From: Euryarchaeota archaeon UBA39
GTDB taxonomy: Archaea > Thermoplasmatota > Poseidoniia > Poseidoniales > Thalassarchaeaceae
Length of the DNA: 6,685 nucleotides
NCBI GenBank assembly: GCA_002503045.1
Contig: DAQW01000100.1
Span: forward strand, 881 to 7,565
Direction of reading: 5' to 3'
Position 1 is the first letter of the stretch, and every line of letters begins with the position of its first letter. The position numbers and the translations under genes were made by a program. Shown here in pieces: positions 1-6,565 of the stretch. The notes under the pieces were generated by a model. It ran no database searches and was not told the origin of the DNA. It was given only the letters and a program-made list of their open reading frames with translations.

Positions 1-648
1 CAAGATTTGTTTGAATGGTTTGAATATTATCTCCAAGAACGTGGACCAAAACCAGAGATGTCAGCGCAAATTCAACGTAATGATGGGCATTGGAGAATTG
101 AGAGTATTTGGCCTCCAACAGATTCTCAGCCCTTACCTATTGATCTCGGAGATTGTGATTATGATGGGGCCTTTGTTGGTGGTGGAGTATCTGTAGTAGG
201 GGGGGGCCAATCAGTAACTATTGATTGCCCAGACATTAACCTCGAATCCCCACTCCATATTTCTGGTCTACCTACAGCTCACCTTGCAACTGTTCCTACA
301 TTTGATGGAGGTCAAGTGTTTATCGAGATGCAAGATCTTGAGACTGGATTGCGACTTGGTCATGCTACAATGGATATTAGATATCATGCAGGGGGGTATA
401 ATCCACAAACTGTAATTCCAGGTGAAGAAGTTACAATGATGATGGAATTCCAAGGCATTGATGCAATATTACCTACAGGACACGGCATTCGTTTAATTTT
501 GACAGATACGGGAGAAGATTACCTTGCTCCCGCATGTGGTACTGCATGCACAGTACATGTTTTACCTTCAATGTCAGAACTCACCCTACCAATTATTGAT
601 CGTACGAATTCAACCTCCCTCATCGTTCCATCACCAACAGAAAATTAG
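1..648 (+). CDS. CocE/NonD-type hydrolase (peptidase S15 family), C-terminal part, 5'-truncated by window edge
   Basis: The frame is open from base 1 (residues Q-D precede the TTG at 7), so this is the last 215 residues of a longer gene, not a gene starting at TTG. The visible part begins with the end of the alpha/beta-hydrolase region: WFEYYL, then a W-R-x-E-S-x-W-P-P stretch, as seen where S15 hydrolases (X-Pro dipeptidyl peptidase, cocaine esterase, glutaryl-7-ACA acylase relatives) pass into their last domain. From about base 241 comes a PepX_C-like jelly roll: a strand with LHISGLP, a strand with VFIEMQDLE, a PGEEV turn and the hallmark GHGIRLIL. The catalytic Ser-Asp-His triad would lie upstream, outside the window, so activity and substrate (peptide, ester or amide) cannot be judged. 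Four cysteines (visible residues 52, 76, 179, 183) would fit disulfides in an exported enzyme; this is inference. The protein ends in a Ser/Thr/Pro-rich tail with no C-terminal anchor. Family call fairly sure, exact function unknown. Confidence 0.78.
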   Translation, partial: QDLFEWFEYYLQERGPKPEMSAQIQRNDGHWRIESIWPPTDSQPLPIDLGDCDYDGAFVGGGVSVVGGGQSVTIDCPDINLESPLHISGLPTAHLATVPTFDGGQVFIEMQDLETGLRLGHATMDIRYHAGGYNPQTVIPGEEVTMMMEFQGIDAILPTGHGIRLILTDTGEDYLAPACGTACTVHVLPSMSELTLPIIDRTNSTSLIVPSPTEN

Positions 649-710
649 TTGATTTAATTGAATTTCAGAGAATTTACTAATTCATAGCGACGGGACTAAA
701 ACTACCAACA

Positions 711-714
711 GGAG
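711..714 (+). promoter_or_regulatory. Probable Shine-Dalgarno site (GGAG) for the glycosyltransferase
   Basis: GGAG lies ten bases before the ATG at 725 and matches the core of the anti-SD of 16S rRNA. The spacing is slightly long but workable. It supports the ATG at 725 as the start. Confidence 0.45.
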
Positions 715-724
715 AAGTCATTTC

Positions 725-1960
725 ATGTCACCTTCAACCAATACTTCGAAGGCGACCAAAGTTTTGGTTTTGACTGATTTTTATCCAATCGGCCTTCAAG
801 AAACATTCATCACCCCTGAATTAGAAACACTTTCATCTCTTTTTGATCATGTTACAATCATTCCAACAAATCTCGAGTCAAGTATAGAAAAAGGGATTCG
901 TGAAGTACCTAATAATGTAACAATTCTAACTGGTATGTGGCAAGAAGCAAGAGCCAAATGGGAAAAAATGAATAAATTTTCCAAACTCTCTCTTTCAAAA
1001 TCTTTCCTCCGTTCATCATGGAATGAAAAAAGGAATTATTCAACCCCTATTCTTCGAACATTAGGAGAGGCCGCATATGCTAATCATTTTTCTAAAGAAA
1101 TAGAACGAACAATCAACATCGAAGAATTCCAAGCAGTATCATCATTTTGGCTTAATCGACCCGCCTTTATAGGTGCAATTTTGAAAAAAAACAATCCCCA
1201 TCTCCGCTTCCTTTCTAGAGCCCATAGGGGGGATATAATCCCAAAACAAGATAGCAAAACAATTCCATTCCAACCATTTGTGATGAATTATGTCGACGAG
1301 ATCCACGTCGTTTCTCAAGATGGTGTAAATACCCTTCAATCAATTCACCCACATGCATCTAACAAAATAATCGTTGGCAGAATGGGTGTGTTAAATCAAA
1401 AACAAAATATTCACCGTTCTCTAGATGGCTGTCTTAGAATTATTTCAATGTCAAGAATTGTAGATGTTAAACGGGTACATTTGATTGCTAAAGCCCTGGC
1501 TTTTGTTTCTCGACCCATACACTGGACACACTTTGGGACAGGCCCAGGAATGGAAGAATTGGAACAATTAACCAAATCACTTCCTGAAAATATTGAAGTT
1601 TCATTACCTGGATTTGTTGAATCACACACAGAAATCCACACAAATCTTCAATCTCAACCTTGGGATATTTTGGTTAATGTTTCTACATCTGAAGGAGTTC
1701 CCGCAGCAATTCAAGAATGTTTTTCATATGGGATTCCAGCAATTGTTACAGAAGTTGGAGGCAATCCAGAAATTGTAGATTCAACTTGCGGCCACCTACT
1801 TTCAGCAAATCCATCTCCTGAAGAAATAGCCACAATTCTTCAAGATTGGAATATAGACAACGAAGTTATGCGAACTTCTGCATTGAATCGTCAAAGAGAA
1901 AAATTTGACATAAAAAAGAATGCAAAAGAATATGCAAAATCTCTCTTAAAGAAAAATTAG
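725..1960 (+). CDS. Family 4 glycosyltransferase (GT-B fold)
   Basis: This 411-residue protein has the length and layout of retaining GT4 enzymes, which transfer a sugar from a nucleotide-sugar donor to a glycan or lipid-linked acceptor at the cytoplasmic membrane face. The N-terminal Rossmann-like half opens with KVLVLTDFYP (residues 12-21). An S-R-A-H-R-G-D motif at 164-170 resembles the acceptor-side R-A-H-x-x-D seen in colanic-acid/amylovoran-type GT4 enzymes. The donor half begins near 237: S-R-I-V-D-V-K (243-249) supplies the usual Arg244 and Lys249 for the diphosphate; a GTGPG turn lies at 271-275; PGF is at 295-297. The GT4 E-x7-E motif is intact as E323 and E331, followed by GIPAIVTEVGGNPEIV. 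There is no signal peptide or TM segment; a basic stretch at about 75-105 could touch the membrane. GGAG upstream supports the start. It sits 42 bases before a methyltransferase gene, so both likely build one surface glycan. Sugar specificity cannot be told. Confidence 0.9.
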   Translation: MSPSTNTSKATKVLVLTDFYPIGLQETFITPELETLSSLFDHVTIIPTNLESSIEKGIREVPNNVTILTGMWQEARAKWEKMNKFSKLSLSKSFLRSSWNEKRNYSTPILRTLGEAAYANHFSKEIERTINIEEFQAVSSFWLNRPAFIGAILKKNNPHLRFLSRAHRGDIIPKQDSKTIPFQPFVMNYVDEIHVVSQDGVNTLQSIHPHASNKIIVGRMGVLNQKQNIHRSLDGCLRIISMSRIVDVKRVHLIAKALAFVSRPIHWTHFGTGPGMEELEQLTKSLPENIEVSLPGFVESHTEIHTNLQSQPWDILVNVSTSEGVPAAIQECFSYGIPAIVTEVGGNPEIVDSTCGHLLSANPSPEEIATILQDWNIDNEVMRTSALNRQREKFDIKKNAKEYAKSLLKKN

Positions 1961-2002
1961 AACATCCAAGGGATTGAAATCTACCCTACTAGTCTCAGGA
2001 AC

Positions 2003-2776
2003 ATGGGAAAACCCTTCTTCTCAGATCCTAAACACCTTTCATATATTGATGGTGATGAATTTAGTCCAGCCCTTTCCTTGGATTTAGACTTCCTTCCATC
2101 TGAACCTAACAATTCACGCCAAGACACAATTTGTTCGATAGTTTCAAGCAAAAAAGTCTTGCATATTGGTTGTACAGACCACCTCCCTGTTATCGATGAA
2201 AAAATTAGTGCTGGTAGGCATTTACATGCGGCGCTAATTGAAGTATGTGAGAAAGTGATAGGTGTGGATATAGATCAACCTTCAATTGATCATTTGACTC
2301 AAAATTATAACATGTCAGATATCTATAATGTAGATCTTGTATCCACTCCTTTGGACAAAGTCCCCTTCACTAATGAAGGGCCGTTTGAATATGCAATTAT
2401 GGGAGAAATCGTTGAACACTTAGACAACCCAGTACAATTTCTTTCCAAATTAAGATCAGAACATGGAACACTTTTCAATAAATTAATTGTTACAGTTCCT
2501 AATGCCTTCAATCATAATGTTTTGAAAGAGTGGAAAAGAGGTAAGGAGACAATAAATTCAGACCACAGATTTTGGTTTTCTCCATATACGATTACTCGTG
2601 TACTTAGTGCCGCAGGCTACAAAGTTGAATCAATTCGTATGGCTGATGTATCACAAAAAATGGATATTTTTTCTAGGGGGTTAAATCGTTTTTACTCGAT
2701 GATTGGGTCAACAAAAAGACTCCGTGTCGCTCAAAAATATGGAGCTACAGTAATAGCCATTGCATCTCAACAATAA
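2003..2776 (+). CDS. Class I SAM-dependent methyltransferase
   Basis: The 257-residue product has a Rossmann-type methyltransferase core. Motif I is VLHIGC at 52-57, a relaxed form of the glycine-rich SAM loop; a 25-residue insert-like stretch follows before VIGVDID (85-91), where D89 or D91 would bind the ribose of SAM. Motif IV is represented by FEYAIMGEIVEHLDNP (128-143), with E138-H139 typical of Methyltransf_11/23-like enzymes. LIVTVPNAFN (161-170) is the later strand and loop. An S-D-H-R-F-W-F-S-P segment (186-194) precedes the final helix, as in methyltransferases of polysaccharide clusters. It is cytoplasmic with no TM segment. The ATG at 2003 has only an AGGA two bases upstream, too close to be a normal ribosome site, so the start is less certain. 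Placement just after a GT4 gene suggests methylation of a sugar or a glycan/lipid intermediate; this is inferred from context. The acceptor is unknown. Confidence 0.85.
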   Translation: MGKPFFSDPKHLSYIDGDEFSPALSLDLDFLPSEPNNSRQDTICSIVSSKKVLHIGCTDHLPVIDEKISAGRHLHAALIEVCEKVIGVDIDQPSIDHLTQNYNMSDIYNVDLVSTPLDKVPFTNEGPFEYAIMGEIVEHLDNPVQFLSKLRSEHGTLFNKLIVTVPNAFNHNVLKEWKRGKETINSDHRFWFSPYTITRVLSAAGYKVESIRMADVSQKMDIFSRGLNRFYSMIGSTKRLRVAQKYGATVIAIASQQ

Positions 2777-2841
2777 AAGAAAATCATTCATTTCATGTCC
2801 AATAACACCCTTTGAAATAGACCACATTGGCCCATGAAAGT

Positions 2842-5211
2842 ATGGAGAGCGGATCCGACCCATCAGTCTTTGAAAACCGTCTTCTATACAAAGCAGGAAT
2901 ATTAGCCCATGATTATCGAAAAATTGTTTTCAGCATTGGATTAATTATCTGTTTATCTCTTGGTTCAATGAGTATTTTTTTGGTGCCCGAATGGTCAGAA
3001 GCCTTTGGTGAAGGAGATTTAGAATCTGCAGATGGTTTTGCTATAATGGATCAATCATTTTCAAGCTCAGAAGATCAAAGTGCACAAAGATTCTACATTT
3101 TAGTTCGCCACAACATATCTTACAACGATAGCATAGTCCAAGAGTCGATTAATACTACTTTAGCACCAATAATTTCTGATCCAACAGTCTCAGTTACATT
3201 TCCATGGGCAGTCGACCAAGGCAACATTAGTAACTTTGTTAGTGATGATGGACAATTTTCTCGAACCTTGGTAGTAGTATCACAAGACCGAAGTCCAGCT
3301 AAGATTTTCTTAGCAGAGCACTGGGGAGATATGGTTAGTGCTATAGATACAGCAGAAGAAGAACATGGATTAGAAATGTGGATTACTGCAGATTTAGCTA
3401 CAGATACGACTTTTGATATGCGACTAAAACAGGATTTGATTAGTTCAGAAGTAATTGCCTTGCCCTTCGTATTCATTCTGTTGTTGGTTGTTTTCGGCTC
3501 CTTTGTAGCTGCATTTCTACCTTTAGGAATAGGAATACTCACAGTTGTTAGTGCACTTGGAATTACGATTTGGCTTTCAACACTTGAAAGTACGAACGTG
3601 AATAATTTTGCATCAAATATCATCACATTACTTGGTGTTGGAGTTTCTATTGACTATTCACTTTTCATTGTTTATCGTTATCGTGAAGAACTTTCACAAG
3701 GACATGATACACGTACAGCAATTGCAATTACTACCGCAACAGCAGGAAAAGCCGTTGTCTTTTCTGGTTGTACTGTAGCCGTTGGTTTGCTTGGTTTGCT
3801 ATTTTTCGTTAACACAGAATGCCCCTCTTTTGGGATCGGTGGAACTTTAGCTGTATCGATGGCAATGTTAACTTCAGTAATTATGCTTCCAGCTCTACTC
3901 GCTATGTTAGGCCCCAAAATCAATAGTTTTAGGGTTCCGTTTGGGATGAAAGATACAGTAGCAGAAGATGGTGTTTGGTCAACAATTGCAACTACTGTGA
4001 TGAAAAGACCTCTTACGATTTTGATTCCAATATTAATTCTATTAGTGGGTGCAGGCACACCATTCCTTCAAGCTGAATATGGAATTACCAGCATCCAATC
4101 ATTACCTCCAGACGACATGTCAAGAAGTGGATTAGATCAAATGAAATCCATTTGGGTTGAAGGTTCAGACAACAATTTACTTGTTATTATCGAAATCGAA
4201 AACGACGAAGATCTTCTTTCACCAGAAAACATTCGAGATGTTCATGAATTTGCATCATCAATTTATTCTGATGATGAAGTATTGACTGTTGTCGCTCCGG
4301 GATTCATAGACCCATCAATGGATGCTAATTCAACAATTTCATTTTGGCAGGCACCTTCAGAATTTCTAAGTGTAGAAGAGAATGCCCAACGAGAATATCT
4401 TAGAGAAGTATTTTTCACAACAAAATCAAACCACACATGGCTTCTAGTTACTTTATCCAATGATTGGAATACTCCTGAGGCGTTTGACTATGTTGAACAG
4501 ATGCGTGCAAACCGAGATAGTGGAGAAATATCCTTGTTTGGTGTAGAAAATGAAGCTATTATCATTAGTGGTTTAGCTGCTTATAATGTCGATTTATTAA
4601 ATGCGGTTGTCGAAAGCCTTCCCTCATCAATAATCTTTATTTTTGTGTCAACCTGTATTCTTCTTTTTATTCAAGTCAGGTCGTTTATTATACCTCTAAA
4701 AGCAATTTTGATGAATATTTTGAGTATTACAGCAACATTTGGTATGCTAGTATTTGTATTCCAAGAAGGTGCATTAGGACTTGATGAGATTATGAATTTC
4801 ACACCACAACCAATTAATCCCACAACCCCAGTGATGTTATTTTGTATCGTCTTCGGTCTTTCAATGGATTATGAAGTATTGATGTTATCACGAATACATG
4901 AAGAATGGGAAAGAACTGGAGACAATACAAAAGCAGTAGCAATAGGGCTTCAGAAAACAGGACGTTTGATTACTGCTGCTGCTATGATTATGATTTTGGT
5001 TTTCTCAGCCCAAATTTTCGCATCGATTGCAGTAATCAAACAATTCGGGCTTGGTTTGGCATTAGCAATTTTTGTGGATGCAACCTTTGTCCGTGCTCTA
5101 GTTGTGCCCGCAACCATGCGCTTAATGGGCCCTCTTAATTGGTGGGCACCTTCATTCTTACAAAAGAAATCAAGCGAAAATATTTCAAACGACGATGGAG
5201 AAGAATCCTAA
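2842..5211 (+). CDS. MMPL/RND-superfamily transporter, 12 TM
   Basis: The protein (789 residues from the ATG at 2842) has the full RND plan of two repeats of six TM helices, each with a large extracytoplasmic loop. TM1 is about 28-48 and ectodomain 1 about 49-200. TM2-TM6 lie between about 201 and 357, and TM7 at 390-408. Ectodomain 2 is about 410-592, and TM8-TM12 lie between 594 and 760. Both MMPL signature helices are present: GVGVSIDYSLF in TM4 (D271, Y272) and FGLSMDYEVLMLSRI in TM10 (D676, Y677); these Asp-Tyr pairs carry the proton relay in MmpL3-type pumps. A family-typical N-W-W-A-P follows TM12 (766-770), then a short acidic tail. Relatives export lipids, glycolipids or hopanoids, or act in SecDF-like roles; the substrate here is unknown. 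A TTG at 2827 would add five residues, but ATG is preferred; neither has a clear Shine-Dalgarno site. The stop overlaps the stop of the convergent gene. Cotranscription with the upstream GT/methyltransferase genes is possible. Confidence 0.92.
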   Translation: MESGSDPSVFENRLLYKAGILAHDYRKIVFSIGLIICLSLGSMSIFLVPEWSEAFGEGDLESADGFAIMDQSFSSSEDQSAQRFYILVRHNISYNDSIVQESINTTLAPIISDPTVSVTFPWAVDQGNISNFVSDDGQFSRTLVVVSQDRSPAKIFLAEHWGDMVSAIDTAEEEHGLEMWITADLATDTTFDMRLKQDLISSEVIALPFVFILLLVVFGSFVAAFLPLGIGILTVVSALGITIWLSTLESTNVNNFASNIITLLGVGVSIDYSLFIVYRYREELSQGHDTRTAIAITTATAGKAVVFSGCTVAVGLLGLLFFVNTECPSFGIGGTLAVSMAMLTSVIMLPALLAMLGPKINSFRVPFGMKDTVAEDGVWSTIATTVMKRPLTILIPILILLVGAGTPFLQAEYGITSIQSLPPDDMSRSGLDQMKSIWVEGSDNNLLVIIEIENDEDLLSPENIRDVHEFASSIYSDDEVLTVVAPGFIDPSMDANSTISFWQAPSEFLSVEENAQREYLREVFFTTKSNHTWLLVTLSNDWNTPEAFDYVEQMRANRDSGEISLFGVENEAIIISGLAAYNVDLLNAVVESLPSSIIFIFVSTCILLFIQVRSFIIPLKAILMNILSITATFGMLVFVFQEGALGLDEIMNFTPQPINPTTPVMLFCIVFGLSMDYEVLMLSRIHEEWERTGDNTKAVAIGLQKTGRLITAAAMIMILVFSAQIFASIAVIKQFGLGLALAIFVDATFVRALVVPATMRLMGPLNWWAPSFLQKKSSENISNDDGEES

Positions 5212-6275
5212 TCTTCTCTATTATAGAAATCCCTATAATTACAATTTTCACCATGTCTACATTGGCTTGAATATTGTGTGGAACATTTCCAATCAGTTAC
5301 CTCATTACATCCATTACACAAATTATCTGTTGGCTCACAATTGAGACAATATCTCTTGATTCCACAAGCACAGTAAGAGTGCCAAGTTATTCCCCCATGT
5401 GGAATTCCACATTCACATAAATCAATGTCACATGTTCTACATATCTGATTTCTGTCACTACAATCATTACACAAACACTCAATACCACAATTTCCTATTA
5501 ATTCACCAAACCCTCCAATTCTTGTTCTACAAGAGTACAATGCATCTACTTCCTCTCGACAATTGACACAAATTCCAGGTTGTCGACAATTACTACATAA
5601 TACTCCATTAATATCCTCTATTTCACACCGATTACAAATTAAATTTGCATTACATCCTTGACACTCTTCCAATACAAATCTACAATTATTACAATGCCCT
5701 TCTCTAACTTCCTCTAACTCTGCCCAATCATTTGGACGGCGCCTCGCTCTGAATGCTTCCGGATCAAAACCGAGAGTTTGAATTCGCCCCTGCCGTAATA
5801 TTCTTCTCCATTCTCTTTCATTTACTAAGATTCGAGGGGATTTGTAAACTTCTTTGATTATATGCCCGAGATTTGGAATTTGTTGCCCTAAGTTACTTTC
5901 ATTGTTAATCATTAATGCCAACTGACCTGCTTTATCACCAATCGGCAGATTTTCTTGAAAGTCAATACAGGGAAACCCATACACTGAACTCCCATCAATC
6001 TGAGAGATTCTCCAACCATAGTTATTAAACTCAAGATAATTGATTAAAAACTCTACATCATCTAAACACCTACAAACTATCAATTTTACATCTTTTTCAT
6101 TTGCTTTAATAACGTAAACGAGTCCACTTTCTCCTCTACAAACAAACATCCCTGGAGCTGGAGATTCAAATCCTCCAACCAAATTAATCACAGATTCTAA
6201 AAACTGTAAAGATTTAATTTCGGGTTCACTAATCTTTGGCTGCAAAATCCTCAAAACATCATAGGTATCAATCAT
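5208..6275 (-). CDS. Cysteine-rich multi-zinc-knuckle protein with uncharacterised N-terminal half
   Basis: I do not recognise this 355-residue protein as a named family. Residues 1-190 look like a soluble alpha/beta region with scattered cysteines (46, 68, 70, 103), ending in a basic stretch (about 154-180, rich in Arg). Residues 195-345 hold 28 cysteines. CxxC pairs lie at 195/198, 205/208, 214/217, 227/230, 236/239, 279/282, 310/313 and 320/323. Others, including 263, 267, 269, 272, 287, 289, 302 and 304, fall in CxC or longer spacings, and a few histidines (194, 293, 299, 341) could help. This fits several zinc-ribbon, double-zinc-ribbon or RING-like modules binding multiple Zn; it could also be metal storage or an Fe-S protein, though that is less likely. 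No signal peptide or TM segment is seen, so it is probably cytoplasmic. The start is set at 6275, not at the upstream ATG at 6293, because its ATG overlaps the TGA of the preceding gene (ATGA), with a GGTGGGG just upstream. Coupling implies a shared role with that small protein. Function unknown. Confidence 0.8.
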   Translation of the reverse strand: MIDTYDVLRILQPKISEPEIKSLQFLESVINLVGGFESPAPGMFVCRGESGLVYVIKANEKDVKLIVCRCLDDVEFLINYLEFNNYGWRISQIDGSSVYGFPCIDFQENLPIGDKAGQLALMINNESNLGQQIPNLGHIIKEVYKSPRILVNEREWRRILRQGRIQTLGFDPEAFRARRRPNDWAELEEVREGHCNNCRFVLEECQGCNANLICNRCEIEDINGVLCSNCRQPGICVNCREEVDALYSCRTRIGGFGELIGNCGIECLCNDCSDRNQICRTCDIDLCECGIPHGGITWHSYCACGIKRYCLNCEPTDNLCNGCNEVTDWKCSTQYSSQCRHGENCNYRDFYNRED

Positions 6276-6565
6276 TCTTCTTCCCCACCCCATCGATTTT
6301 CAGAAATACAAACCCCATCAAACAAATCTCTAAATTTCATTCTTTCACCGTTCTCATTTCTTGAGTAAAATCCAACCCTTCTTGCTTGTTCAAGTGAACC
6401 GATTTTAAAATCCAAAACACCTTTAGTATACAATTCGTATATCTTCTCTAAGATTTCTGTTTTATTTTTCTCATATCGATCAAATATATCTTCAGGATGT
6501 AATCCCCTAGTAAGATCATTAATCAATGTCTCAATTTCTTCACTTTTCCAAATTACTTCAATCAT
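6272..6565 (-). CDS. Small protein with HTH/SANT-like N-terminus, coupled to the Cys-rich gene
   Basis: This 97-residue protein is not one I can name. Residues 6-50 follow a pattern seen in homeodomain-like/SANT or short HTH domains: W6-K-S-E-E, a first helix to about residue 20, a Gly-Leu-x-Pro-Glu-x-Ile turn and second helix (21-31), then a third helix (about 35-48) of the form T-E-I-L-E-K-I-Y-E-L. This suggests DNA or protein binding, but it is pattern-level inference only. The second half (54-97) is Arg-rich, then acidic, and ends in W-G-G-E-E-E. The start ATG at 6565 has a strong GAGGT seven bases upstream. The stop TGA overlaps the ATG of the Cys-rich gene by four bases, which makes an operon with coupled translation very likely. 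Base composition matches the neighbours. Confidence 0.72.
   Translation of the reverse strand: MIEVIWKSEEIETLINDLTRGLHPEDIFDRYEKNKTEILEKIYELYTKGVLDFKIGSLEQARRVGFYSRNENGERMKFRDLFDGVCISENRWGGEEE

Noticed and set aside
7..9. TTG at 7 as start of a 213-residue gene.
   Set aside because: The frame is open to the window edge and the protein starts mid-domain compared with S15 hydrolases, so the gene is truncated by the window.
649..724. Promoter or terminator between the hydrolase and the glycosyltransferase.
   Set aside because: The spacer is AT-rich, as is the whole window; no clear BRE/TATA pair or stem followed by a T-run stands out.
2795..2815. Six-codon frame (M-S-N-N-T-L) before the transporter, within a 12-base repeat TCATTTCATGTC also present at 718-729, at the start of the glycosyltransferase.
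   Set aside because: Two copies of a 12-mer in AT-rich spacers may be chance, and there is no ribosome site or attenuator structure near the mini-frame. A role as a leader peptide is unsupported.
3120..3626. Long - strand open frame (168 codons) inside the transporter gene.
   Set aside because: It lies antisense to a clear MMPL gene, has low-complexity composition and no recognisable domain; it mirrors the codon bias of the real gene. The same applies to the 126-codon frame at 3678-4058.
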